The position numbers and the translations under genes are program-made. Shown in pieces: positions 1 through 8,586 of a DNA stretch of 64,000 nucleotides (the stretch's first letter is position 1; every line of letters begins with the position of its first letter). Source of the stretch: Candidatus Thiodiazotropha sp. (GTDB lineage: Bacteria; Pseudomonadota; Gammaproteobacteria; Chromatiales; Chromatiaceae); the NCBI GenBank assembly GCA_023838465.1, contig JAIVEQ010000001.1:108501-172500 (forward strand), read 5' to 3'. Under the pieces are notes generated by a model. It ran no database searches and was not told the origin of the DNA. It saw only the letters and a program-made list of their open reading frames with translations.

Positions 1-1
1 G

Positions 2-52
2 CAGGCTCTGGCCGAACGCACATTAGCAGCAGATAAAGTACTGGTTTTCTAG
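2..52 (+). CDS. C-terminal end of an unidentified gene
   Basis: An open frame enters from the left edge and ends at a TAG at 50-52. The visible tail is 16 residues, QALAERTLAADKVLVF. It stops 39 bases before the next ATG on the same strand, so it could be the first visible member of the cytochrome operon. Too little is left to name a family. Confidence 0.35.
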   Translation, partial: QALAERTLAADKVLVF

Positions 53-91
53 AAATAGGGGAATGTCAGTAAAACCGGCAAAAGCACACCC

Positions 92-2428
92 ATGAATCCA
101 GTCATTCAACAAGCATCCCTCCTGACATACAGCGCCCGACCCAGTGGGGCGACACTTCAGGATACCTTGCCGGGTCGTTATCGCTGGTGGGTCATGGCAA
201 TCGCAATGGCCGCCTTCACCCTGGCCTTCCTTGGCTGGCTGAACGAGTCCTGGCTCTATCTGTACGAGAGTCCGATCTGGCTCAACCGCTTTACCGAATA
301 TGCCATTATCCTGGTATTTGGCCTTTGGCGTATTCGTGCGGAAAAGAATCCTTATACCCGCAAACGGCTGATCATTCTGGTAACGGTGGTCACCGCCTTC
401 TGGTGGCTGATCCCCTGGCTCTCGCCGATGTTCGAGCCCTATACCGGTTACGTTTGGAGTCAGCCGGTATTTCCTGCCCTGCACACACCGGGGACCCTTA
501 CCTTTTTTCTCGTCCTGCTGCTGGTTTTTCTTTTTGGGCGGCGGATCATTTGTGGCTTCGGCTGCCCCTGTGTGGGCATTCGCGAGACCGTGGGCTTTCC
601 GTTCCGCCGTTTCTCCCTGCGCAGTGATTGGGCCTGGCGCCTGCGCCATAGCAAATGGTTCTTCTTTACTTGGTACCTAGGGGTTATGGTGGCCACCCAA
701 TTCCCGCCCAATGCCTGGACCGCGAGCTTGGTCGGCATGTTCGGTCTGGTGGTTGCGCTCACCTACTTCGGCAGTTTTTTCATTATTCCGATCACGGGCA
801 ACCGCTTCTACTGCCGCTACCTCTGTCCCTATGGTGCCACCTTCGGCCTGCTCAATCATGCCGGTTTTTATGGCATAGAGATGGACACCCAACGGTGCGT
901 CGATTGCCAGCGTTGTGAACAAGTCTGCGACATGGGCATCCCGGTCTGGCGACAAGGCAAAATGACAGGAAAAGTCACCGGCCTCGAGGACTGCATGGGT
1001 TGTGCCCGCTGCATTATCTCCTGTCCCACCGATGCGTTGGCAATTCGTGATGTGCGCAATTTATTTCGACCCTCTCTGCGTCAGGATGCCAGCTATCTGC
1101 TTAAGCGTAAGCAAAAGGTATCTGAACCCCGGATAGAACCTGCCCATCGTCCATCGGCTGTGCGTTTAACCGATTGGAACGAGACAGAGCAATCTCTCTC
1201 ATTGGGAGAACTGAAACTTCAAGCCGAACGCTGCCTCGATTGTGGCGTTCCCGGTTGTCGCAATGCCTGCCCGCTGGGTAACTTTATCCCTGACTGGTTG
1301 GAAGCCGCTGCCCGGGGGGACTGGAAGCAGGCCGGCGACCTCGTTCACTCCACCTCGCCATTGCCGGAAGTGTGCGGCAGAATCTGTCCTCAGCATCGCT
1401 TGTGTGAAGGTGCCTGTACGCGCAGCAAAATGGAAGGTGCTGTCACCATCGGTGCGGTTGAGCGAACTATTGCAAACCGGGCACTGGATGCAGGTTGGCG
1501 ACCGATCACACCGGTACGCCGTACCGACCACAGGGTGGCAGTCATTGGTGCAGGCCCTGCAGGATTGAGTTGTGCTGAACGTCTGAATCGTTCGGGCGTA
1601 GAAGTCACTGTCTATGATCGCTCGAACAAGATCGGTGGCCTGCTCCAGACAGGCGTTCCATCATTTAAACTTGATAAGTCTCTGCTGGATCGTCGACAAG
1701 CAATACTGGAGCAGGCAGGTATCCATTTCGTGCTTAACACCTTGGTGGACAAGGCCATGTTATCCACGCTGCTTGAAAATAATGATGCGATTTTTCTGGG
1801 CCTGGGTGCACAGAAAGCGCGAACCATAGAATTGCCAGGGCAGACGCTCCCAGGTGTTGAGCAGGCCCTCGGCTGGCTGGAAAAAAATAACGCAAGCGAA
1901 AGAGAGTCATTGGAGGGACAGCAGGTACTGGTCCTCGGGGGCGGTGATACCGCGATGGATTGTGCCCGATCAGCATTGCGCCTGGGTGCTGAGGTTACTA
2001 TTGCCTATCGGGGCTCCGTTGGCTGTCTGCGCGCATCACCCAAGGAGATCACGCTGACCCGTGAGGAGGGGGGGCGGTTCGTATTGGAACACACCCCAAC
2101 CAGATGCGAGGGTACAAAACAGGTCGCTGGTGTATGTTTTGATACACCCAGCGGCAAACAGGTCATTGATGCCAACCTAGTACTTCTCGCCCTGGGCCAA
2201 CAAGCCACCCCACCACCTTGGCTGACCGATTTCGACATTGCTACAGAGCCCCATGGAAATATTCATGTGGATACCCAGGGTTGCACCACGCACCCCAAAA
2301 TCTGGGCCGGCGGAGACAACACGCTGGGCCCCAATCTCGCCGTCAACGCCATGGCTGCCGGTCGTAAAGCAGCTGAAGGGATGCTTGCCAGTTTCAGCGT
2401 CTTGAAACACTTACGGAGGAGAGCATGA
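92..2428 (+). CDS. Fused membrane polyferredoxin (NapH/CcoG-like) and GltD-like FAD/NAD(P)H oxidoreductase
   Basis: Residues about 30-240 form several membrane helices with NapH/CcoG-type cysteine motifs (CGFGCPC near 154 and CRYLCPYG near 241). Two ferredoxin-type clusters follow near 269-279 (CVDCQRCEQVC) and 301-311 (CMGCARCIISC). From about 365 the protein continues as a glutamate-synthase small-subunit-like flavoprotein: its own N-terminal Fe-S cysteines (CLDCGVPGCRNAC; CGRICPQHRLCEGAC), an FAD motif (VIGAGPAG near 482) and an NAD(P)H motif (LVLGGGDTAMDC near 613). Inferred role: move electrons between NAD(P)H and the quinone pool or the cytochromes encoded just downstream. Its stop overlaps the next start (ATGA). 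The fusion is unusual, as NapH-like and GltD-like proteins are normally separate. The exact partners are not shown by sequence. Confidence 0.85.
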   Translation: MNPVIQQASLLTYSARPSGATLQDTLPGRYRWWVMAIAMAAFTLAFLGWLNESWLYLYESPIWLNRFTEYAIILVFGLWRIRAEKNPYTRKRLIILVTVVTAFWWLIPWLSPMFEPYTGYVWSQPVFPALHTPGTLTFFLVLLLVFLFGRRIICGFGCPCVGIRETVGFPFRRFSLRSDWAWRLRHSKWFFFTWYLGVMVATQFPPNAWTASLVGMFGLVVALTYFGSFFIIPITGNRFYCRYLCPYGATFGLLNHAGFYGIEMDTQRCVDCQRCEQVCDMGIPVWRQGKMTGKVTGLEDCMGCARCIISCPTDALAIRDVRNLFRPSLRQDASYLLKRKQKVSEPRIEPAHRPSAVRLTDWNETEQSLSLGELKLQAERCLDCGVPGCRNACPLGNFIPDWLEAAARGDWKQAGDLVHSTSPLPEVCGRICPQHRLCEGACTRSKMEGAVTIGAVERTIANRALDAGWRPITPVRRTDHRVAVIGAGPAGLSCAERLNRSGVEVTVYDRSNKIGGLLQTGVPSFKLDKSLLDRRQAILEQAGIHFVLNTLVDKAMLSTLLENNDAIFLGLGAQKARTIELPGQTLPGVEQALGWLEKNNASERESLEGQQVLVLGGGDTAMDCARSALRLGAEVTIAYRGSVGCLRASPKEITLTREEGGRFVLEHTPTRCEGTKQVAGVCFDTPSGKQVIDANLVLLALGQQATPPPWLTDFDIATEPHGNIHVDTQGCTTHPKIWAGGDNTLGPNLAVNAMAAGRKAAEGMLASFSVLKHLRRRA

Positions 2429-2949
2429 AGCGGACAGTCCTTCTGCTCATGTTCCTATTTATGCCACTGCCTGTCGCCGCAAGCCACACCTGGGCCGATA
2501 TCGATCTGTGTGAAGTATATAAAGACAAGCTTCCGCCAAGTCTTACTGCAGAGTCACTTCCTGAGGCACATTCTCCAGGTGCAGCGTTACTTAACCAATT
2601 CTGTACCCAATGCCACAACCTGCCGGGACCTGATCGTCACACAGCAGCCGAGTGGAGTGATCTAGTATCAAATATGTTCGTGTTAATGGATGTCGCCAAT
2701 CGTTTTGGGGGATTGTTGGGCAAAGTCGAGACCATGCAAACACAGGACCAAGAGATACTGCTCGCCTATCTGGAACGCCATGCCACACAATCGACGATCA
2801 GTAAAAGGCTAGCTGACAGTGAAGTAACCGGACAGCCGTGGCTGACGCGCACCCTAGCTTTGCTTCCCTTCCTGCTGTTGACTGGATTGGGTTTGCTGCG
2901 TTGGTGGCGAACCGTCCGATGTGATCGTAAACCATGCGTTATCGATTAA
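2425..2949 (+). CDS. Membrane-anchored monoheme cytochrome c
   Basis: A 174-residue protein with an N-terminal signal peptide (MKRTVLLLMFLFMPLPVAAS), one heme c motif CTQCH at about 60-64 and a single membrane helix near 144-160, followed by a short basic cytoplasmic tail. Methionines near 88-92 (NMFVLM) are candidate sixth ligands. The layout suggests a periplasmic electron carrier tethered by its C-terminus. It overlaps the upstream gene by 4 bases and the downstream octaheme gene by 16, so the genes are probably translationally coupled. It would fit as a link between the membrane flavoprotein and the multiheme proteins; that role is inferred. Confidence 0.82.
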   Translation: MKRTVLLLMFLFMPLPVAASHTWADIDLCEVYKDKLPPSLTAESLPEAHSPGAALLNQFCTQCHNLPGPDRHTAAEWSDLVSNMFVLMDVANRFGGLLGKVETMQTQDQEILLAYLERHATQSTISKRLADSEVTGQPWLTRTLALLPFLLLTGLGLLRWWRTVRCDRKPCVID

Positions 2950-4286
2950 TACTTTTGATACTTCCACTCTTTGCTCTGCTGGCTGTATCAGCAGGCTTTG
3001 CTTATGTGCACTGGAGCAAGGGAGGAACCGGGACGGGTCTCTATTCCCGCTACTGGTCACCCGATCCGGTACAGGGCTATTGGGACCCAGACAATTTCTA
3101 TCAGTCGGTCAAGAGTGTAGAAGGTGTATTCAAAGCAGCGCTTTGTATCCAATGCCACGAGGGGATCACGCCCGGCATTGTCGCCGACTGGCGAGCCAGC
3201 CGCCATGGCCAAAGCGACAATCCCGTCTACTGCAATGACTGCCATGGCAGTGACCATCAACACCTAAGACTACCCACGCCTGAGGTGTGTGGTAATTGCC
3301 ACCAGAAACAGCACGGTGAGTTTAAGGATGAAGCTCGTTATGGATTTCCCAGTCATGTGCTGGCTATGGAACGGGCAGTGGATGCCAAACACTTCGTTGA
3401 CAAACCCAAGGGCGAAGTCCAATCCTGCGTCCAATGCCACTCAGTGGCCACCAAGTGTGACTCCTGCCATACCCGGCACCGTTTCGATGCTGCCGAGGCA
3501 CGTCGCCCTGAGGCCTGCATCACTTGCCATTCAGGGCCTCCCCATCCAGATGACGAAACCTATTTTGCCTCCGCCCACGGCAAACTCTACCTGGCCGAGG
3601 GTAACGACTGGGACTGGTCGAAACCGCTGACCAAGGGCAACTACAAAGCACCCACCTGCGCCTACTGTCACATGGACGGCGGTCGCCACCAGGTAGCCCA
3701 CAAGTCCCTATGGAAATTCGGTCTGCGAGAGGTTAATCCTCACACGTCCAAAAATCAGGTGTTGCGTAAAAACTGGATCAAACTGTGTGGCGATTGTCAC
3801 GAACAGGAAAAGGCAAGGCAGTGGCTGACCGAACTGGACCAGGAGCGCAAACGAGCCTGGCAGAAACTTTATGCGGCAGAGGATATCCTCAAGGATCTGC
3901 GCAGCGACAATCTGCTTCAACCTGCCGCAGGTGAACGACCACCCTATCCCATGGACTGGATGGATCGTCTTTGGCCCAGAGAGCGTATCGGTTTTTTCGA
4001 GGGACAGGCTTCAGCCTTCTACAACGTCTCCGCCATCGAACGTGACTACTTCGAGATGTGGTACTTCGACAATCTGGGTGCCTATAAATCGGCTGCCCAC
4101 GGCAACCAGGCAGGGGTTGAGTCCGGACACCGGAAAATGGCTGCCTCACTGGATCGTATCGAGACCAAAGCCAGCGAGTTGTACCATCTTTCAGATACAG
4201 AGCAGAGGGCGGAAATCACACCTGAAGCTTCACACGAAATTTGGATGAAAGGTGCGTACACCGACTACAATCGGAAGCACAATTGA
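2934..4286 (+). CDS. Octaheme cytochrome c, hydroxylamine oxidoreductase (HAO)-like
   Basis: 450 residues with an N-terminal signal anchor (about 4-24) and eight CxxCH motifs starting near residues 71, 100, 119, 165, 175, 195, 242 and 285. A heme-free helical C-terminal third follows. Eight hemes in the first two thirds plus a helical tail containing aromatic/YK..AHG-type sequence (YFEMWYFDNLGAYKSAAHGN, about 363-382) match the HAO-like octaheme family. In true HAO a C-terminal tyrosine cross-links to the P460 heme; related reductive enzymes lack it, and I cannot tell here which type this is. The plausible substrates are hydroxylamine, nitrite or another N or S oxyanion. It is translationally coupled to both neighbours. 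The retained N-terminal helix suggests a membrane-bound form facing the periplasm. Confidence 0.78.
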   Translation: MRYRLILLILPLFALLAVSAGFAYVHWSKGGTGTGLYSRYWSPDPVQGYWDPDNFYQSVKSVEGVFKAALCIQCHEGITPGIVADWRASRHGQSDNPVYCNDCHGSDHQHLRLPTPEVCGNCHQKQHGEFKDEARYGFPSHVLAMERAVDAKHFVDKPKGEVQSCVQCHSVATKCDSCHTRHRFDAAEARRPEACITCHSGPPHPDDETYFASAHGKLYLAEGNDWDWSKPLTKGNYKAPTCAYCHMDGGRHQVAHKSLWKFGLREVNPHTSKNQVLRKNWIKLCGDCHEQEKARQWLTELDQERKRAWQKLYAAEDILKDLRSDNLLQPAAGERPPYPMDWMDRLWPRERIGFFEGQASAFYNVSAIERDYFEMWYFDNLGAYKSAAHGNQAGVESGHRKMAASLDRIETKASELYHLSDTEQRAEITPEASHEIWMKGAYTDYNRKHN

Positions 4287-5056
4287 TGGAAAAGACAATC
4301 GCCTATCGGGTAATCTCTTTTGGCTGGCTACCGGGCATACTCTGCCTGGCAGCTCATACCGCCATAGCGGACCAGCAGGTCCCGCCAGGACCCTTTACAG
4401 AGACCGAGTGCATCACCTGTCACACGGAACGAGACCCGGATCTGATCAGACAATGGCGCGAGGGTCCCCACTCAATAGCATCCGATGTCGAATGCGGCAG
4501 CTGTCATGGCGATCGTCATAAGGACTCAGTTCCAAGGGCTAGAAAAGATCAAAGTTGCAGCGGATGCCATGATGGTCCTGTCAGCCACAGTTACACCACA
4601 TCGAAACATGGTGTCATCAATCGCCTCGAAGAGGGCAGACAGGATTGGCAACAACCCTTACAACGCGGTCACTATCGAGCCCCCGGTTGCAGCTACTGCC
4701 ACCTCCATGATGGTGATCATGGTGACACCATGGCGCCTGATCGCGGCCCCGAAATGCGTCAATGGATCTGCTCAGGCTGCCATAGTCCCCGCTATGTTCG
4801 CGAGCAGTTTGCCAATGGAAAACGGCAGCTGGCGATTGCCGACCTCAAGTTGGCAGAGGGTGAAGCATTGATGTCCTCTGCTGTTGAAGGGCTACCTGGT
4901 GTACTACCAAAGTTACAGCAAAATCTGATACAGCACAGGGAAAACGTCCTCCTTGGAGTCGGTCATCAATCTCCGGATTATCAATGGTGGCATGGGCAGC
5001 CGGCTCTTGATGGCGACCTGATCAGAATTCGTGATGCCATTAGCGAATTCCAGTGA
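4286..5056 (+). CDS. Periplasmic pentaheme cytochrome c related to the octaheme protein
   Basis: The start is the ATG in the TGATG overlap with the octaheme gene. The 256-residue product has a signal peptide (about 1-28) and five CxxCH motifs near residues 42, 70, 91, 135 and 162. The segment WQQPLQRGHYRAPGCSYCH (about 121-139) aligns with WSKPLTKGNYKAPTCAYCH in the octaheme protein, so this looks like a shortened paralogue of the same fold, followed by a helical region. It probably forms a complex with, or passes electrons to, the octaheme protein. The family has no name I recognise. It is the last gene of the cluster and is followed by a convergent gene after 16 bases. Confidence 0.78.
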   Translation: MEKTIAYRVISFGWLPGILCLAAHTAIADQQVPPGPFTETECITCHTERDPDLIRQWREGPHSIASDVECGSCHGDRHKDSVPRARKDQSCSGCHDGPVSHSYTTSKHGVINRLEEGRQDWQQPLQRGHYRAPGCSYCHLHDGDHGDTMAPDRGPEMRQWICSGCHSPRYVREQFANGKRQLAIADLKLAEGEALMSSAVEGLPGVLPKLQQNLIQHRENVLLGVGHQSPDYQWWHGQPALDGDLIRIRDAISEFQ

Positions 5057-5072
5057 CGCAAGATGTTGTCGG

Positions 5073-7757
5073 CTAGTGTTCATCCACAATAATCGGCGTG
5101 ACAAAATTCGGCGGTTTCACTACCAGTACAGAACAGTTCAGTTTCCTGATAATGGCGTCAGCCGTGCTATCGACGATCAAGTGGGTTATGCTGGAATTTG
5201 CCAAATCACCCACAACGACGAGGTCCGCTTCAATTCCGGTGGCGACCTTGGTGATTTCGTCCCGATGGTTCCCTTTTACCAGGTGGCATTCAGGTTTGAA
5301 CGCAGGCAGTACGTCACTCATCAATGATTCCCTCAATTCGGAAAGGCAGTTGTTCAGTGCCAACCGGTTTCTCTGCTGCTCACCTGCAACGTAGTTGTCT
5401 GCATCAAAATGCAGATAAGAATGCCCACTTCTCATATCCTGCTCGCCGTAGGCGTCCCAAGCATGAACGATGTGCAGTTCGGCGAACTGGGATGTAGTAA
5501 TCCAGGTCGCTTGTTCCAAGATTCTGCGGTTGATGGCGTATCTGTCGTCCCGACGCCCCCCAGGATTTTCATCCTGGTAAACACCCGCACAGACACGGCG
5601 ATGACGGTATGGTTTGGGCGGTATCTTTCGGATGAGCAGAGTCGAACAGGGACATGCCCTTAGCAGGCGGAAGTCGTGGCCACCAAAGAGACGTTCTTTC
5701 AGTCCATTCCCTCCCTCCGCCACCTTCAGCACCAAATCCCGTTCATTAGCGACAACCTCACGGACGATCTCCTCATGCGGCCGGCCGACAAGCACTTTGG
5801 TCTGAATGTTGAGTTTCACGTGTAGACGGGCGACCAACGCGTCCAGCCGGATACGCCGATCCTCCTTCATATATTGTTCCAATTCGTCCGGTGAAGAGAC
5901 GTTTCCCTCAATGCTGCTCGAGGCCTCGGTGAGGATTTCCGCTACCGTGAGGGCAGCTCCGCTGTCCTCGGCCAAGGCTACCGCGTATTCGAGAGTGGTT
6001 ATCTCATCAATACCCGGAGTCATCACCAGCAGGATGTCCCGAAAACCGACTCTCTTGTCAGCTGCGGAGAACTTCGTGAGCTTTTGCTGCTTCCAATCCT
6101 GGCCATCTTCGATGAGACGTGCCGTAATCTCCACAGGGACCCCCGATGCTTGGAGAACCTCTCGGGAGAGCTTTTGCCCAGACGCCAAGGTCTCTGGAAT
6201 CGTATAGGTGACGCCCAATGCAGTCAGCCTCTTCGCCATTCTCACGTCCCAGGCGCGGGCGTACACTGGCAGGCCGGGAAAGGCCTCCCGCACCGTTACG
6301 ACTCCCTGCCCGATGCTTTCCATGTGATCCATGGCAAAAACCACTATCGAGGCATTGGCAGCACCGGCAGCACGCAGTATCTCGATGCGACTCGCGTCCC
6401 CGAAAAACACCGGGTAGTCGAGCGCCTGGGCTCTTGTTACCCGTTCCGGATCGACCTCCAGCACCAGATAGGGAAGTTTTGCCTTGGCCAGACTTCGGGC
6501 CAGGGATCGCCCTACCCGGCCGAAGCCCGCGACGATGACATGGTCTCGGGAAGCAGGGATAGGCTTGATTGACGGGGGGGCAGCGGGAGTAGCGCCAGCA
6601 TGCGTTCGACCAAGTATTTCACTGAGCTTCGTCAGCAAGGGGGTGGCTGCCATGCTCAGAGCAATCGTGACCAGTAACAACTGGAAGAGGTCGTCATCCA
6701 ATACGCCCAGCATGTTTGCCAGTCCGAACAGAATGAATCCGAACTCACCTGCCTGGGCGAGCAGCAAGGCGACCTGTACGGATTCTTTATTAGAGCGTCC
6801 GGTTATTCGGCACAACACCCACAGGATCATTGCTTTGAACAGCAACAGTCCGCCCACCAAACCTGCCACGAGGAATCCCTGCTGACCCAGGAGTCCAAAA
6901 TTGATGGACATGCCCACACTCATGAAAAACAAACCGAGCAGCAGGCCACGGAATGGTTGAATGTCGGCCATAATTTGATGGCGGTAGTGAGAGTCCGCCA
7001 ATAGTAAGCCACCGAGGAAGGCGCCTAGGGCCATGGATAAGCCAGCCCAGTCGGTGAGCCAAGCAGCCCCCAGCACCAGAAGTATGCCCGTCGCGGTGAA
7101 TATCTCTGGATTTCGGCGGTTCTTGGCAACAATCTGCAGTGCGGGCCGCAACAGGAGACGGCCCAAAATAAAAACACCAACAATGATCGCCACCGATTCC
7201 AATGCAGCCAGTTCCACATCCTCGGTGATGGACAGTTCCTGCTGTGCGAGCAGCGGGAGAAGCGCCATCAAAGGTACGATCGCCAAATCCTGGAGGAGTA
7301 GTATGGCGAAGGACGTGCGGCCATAGGCTGTGCCAAGTTGACTTTTGTCGCTGAGTATTTGCAGGCCGAAAGCGGTGGATGAGAGTGCTAATCCAAATCC
7401 CACGATCAGCGCAGTGCGTGTCGGCATCCCCAGCGCCTGGGCCATTAAAGTAATAACGGTCCCAGTGATCACCACTTGAGCGGTGCCTAGACCAAACACG
7501 CTGCGCCGCATGATCCATAACCGCGACGGCTTCATCTCAATGCCAATCACAAACAAGAGGAAGACAACACCGAACTCGGCCAGGTGCCGTATTTCATCTA
7601 CCGCTACGATATAGGCTAGTCCCCAGGGCCCGACCAACATGCCCGCCACCAGAAAACCCAGCACCGCACCGAGACCGAGACGTTGGAATAGTGGTACGGC
7701 AACCACGGCCGCGGCCAGCAGTACCAGGATATCAACGATAAAGTGGGTCTCGGTCAA
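5073..7757 (-). CDS. Kef-type (CPA2) cation/proton antiporter with TrkA-N and two C-terminal UspA-like domains
   Basis: 894 residues. Residues about 5-385 are a 12-13-helix Na+/H+ exchanger domain of the CPA2 (KefB/KefC) group. A TrkA-N/RCK nucleotide-binding domain starts near 405 (HVIVAGFGRVGRSLARSL). The C-terminus adds two tandem universal-stress-protein-like domains (about 545-690 and 700-890; the second ends DLVVVGDLANSSI...SVLVVKPP). KefB/C normally end soon after the RCK domain at roughly 600-620 residues, so about 270-300 residues are extra. The only start in frame is TTG, with a weak ribosome site. Inferred role: K+ (or Na+)/H+ exchange at the inner membrane gated by nucleotides and perhaps by a ligand of the UspA domains. 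Confidence 0.88.
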   Translation of the reverse strand: MTETHFIVDILVLLAAAVVAVPLFQRLGLGAVLGFLVAGMLVGPWGLAYIVAVDEIRHLAEFGVVFLLFVIGIEMKPSRLWIMRRSVFGLGTAQVVITGTVITLMAQALGMPTRTALIVGFGLALSSTAFGLQILSDKSQLGTAYGRTSFAILLLQDLAIVPLMALLPLLAQQELSITEDVELAALESVAIIVGVFILGRLLLRPALQIVAKNRRNPEIFTATGILLVLGAAWLTDWAGLSMALGAFLGGLLLADSHYRHQIMADIQPFRGLLLGLFFMSVGMSINFGLLGQQGFLVAGLVGGLLLFKAMILWVLCRITGRSNKESVQVALLLAQAGEFGFILFGLANMLGVLDDDLFQLLLVTIALSMAATPLLTKLSEILGRTHAGATPAAPPSIKPIPASRDHVIVAGFGRVGRSLARSLAKAKLPYLVLEVDPERVTRAQALDYPVFFGDASRIEILRAAGAANASIVVFAMDHMESIGQGVVTVREAFPGLPVYARAWDVRMAKRLTALGVTYTIPETLASGQKLSREVLQASGVPVEITARLIEDGQDWKQQKLTKFSAADKRVGFRDILLVMTPGIDEITTLEYAVALAEDSGAALTVAEILTEASSSIEGNVSSPDELEQYMKEDRRIRLDALVARLHVKLNIQTKVLVGRPHEEIVREVVANERDLVLKVAEGGNGLKERLFGGHDFRLLRACPCSTLLIRKIPPKPYRHRRVCAGVYQDENPGGRRDDRYAINRRILEQATWITTSQFAELHIVHAWDAYGEQDMRSGHSYLHFDADNYVAGEQQRNRLALNNCLSELRESLMSDVLPAFKPECHLVKGNHRDEITKVATGIEADLVVVGDLANSSITHLIVDSTADAIIRKLNCSVLVVKPPNFVTPIIVDEH

Positions 7758-8586
7758 GGTTCTATCTATCCTGCAGAGAAAGTTGATTCAATATAAGCGA
7801 ACTGAGGTTGGTGTGGAAGATCTTCTTAGCTAACTTTAGCAACAATGTAATCGCCGGCATCCGGTGGATAATTTGTTCCCAGTACACTTGTTCATAGGGG
7901 GATGCTCTGGTCAGCGGGGAAGCAACATGGATCAAGAAAAACATACCATTGATTTTATGCAGGTTGTATAAGGGAGTTTGCGACCTGTCTAAGTAAAACT
8001 GTGAGGTGGTTGATCTTGACCGGCCTTGTACCCGGATAATGCATCGGACAACGTCTTCAACAGAACAGTCACTCCCCTAATGCGCCGCGACAGAGGGCTC
8101 CGGATGGAGCTCGTACCAAATCACCGACCTAGGTCTGCAATGCACAATACGAACCTGACTCGTCTATTGATGTCATTCTGGCATGGGCTGATCTTTGGGG
8201 TCACCCTGTTTGATTTTGTTACATCGGCTTAACGCTACTTAACGGTACCTCAATTCCCTTAAATCAGCTGTTCAAGCCTGAAAATCTCGACCGCATCCCA
8301 ATTGACCAGAAAGTTGTAGCTGTATATATGGCTGTTCACAGAGCAATGGCAAGGACTCTGCGTCATGTTGATTATCACGAGTTTAAATTTGATAGATTGT
8401 CACCAATATTGCCTTACATGGTAGAGGAACCATTTTATACTGATGGAGACTGTCCTCATTGAATCGTAGGCTGTCTATTACTGATTATGCATAAATGAAT
8501 ACTTTCAGCATTTATTAGTCAACTAGTTCAAAAAACCTGGATTACACGGATTCACTGAGGCCAACGCTTATACTTTTTGTAAATAC
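7758..8586. other. Gene-poor, AT-rich stretch
   Basis: Between the antiporter start and the next convincing gene there is about 830 bases with only short, unconvincing reading frames. The left part should hold the antiporter promoter on the minus strand. The one segment that reads like protein is the plus-strand fragment listed at 8211-8462. Composition is more AT-rich than the flanking genes, as expected of decayed or acquired DNA. Confidence 0.5.
8211..8462 (+). pseudogene. Possible remnant of a coding region, unknown family
   Basis: After a stop at 8211-8213 a plus-strand frame stays open to TGA at 8460-8462. It reads like a real protein tail (LFKPENLDRIPIDQKVV, then YHEFKFDRLSPILPY) but has no ATG until 8328, which would leave only 44 residues, and no clear ribosome site. 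I do not recognise the family. It could be the decayed C-terminus of a lost gene or a chance frame. Confidence 0.25.

Noticed and set aside
2041..2080. Poly-G run in the fused flavoprotein as a frameshift site
   Set aside because: The frame reads through the run without a break into the NAD(P)H domain.
6790..7518. A 242-codon frame inside the antiporter gene
   Set aside because: It shares the strand with the antiporter but uses a different frame and reads as low-complexity shadow sequence.
8026..8232. A 68-codon plus-strand frame in the gene-poor region
   Set aside because: No ribosome site and no recognisable motif; the hydrophobic end looks accidental.
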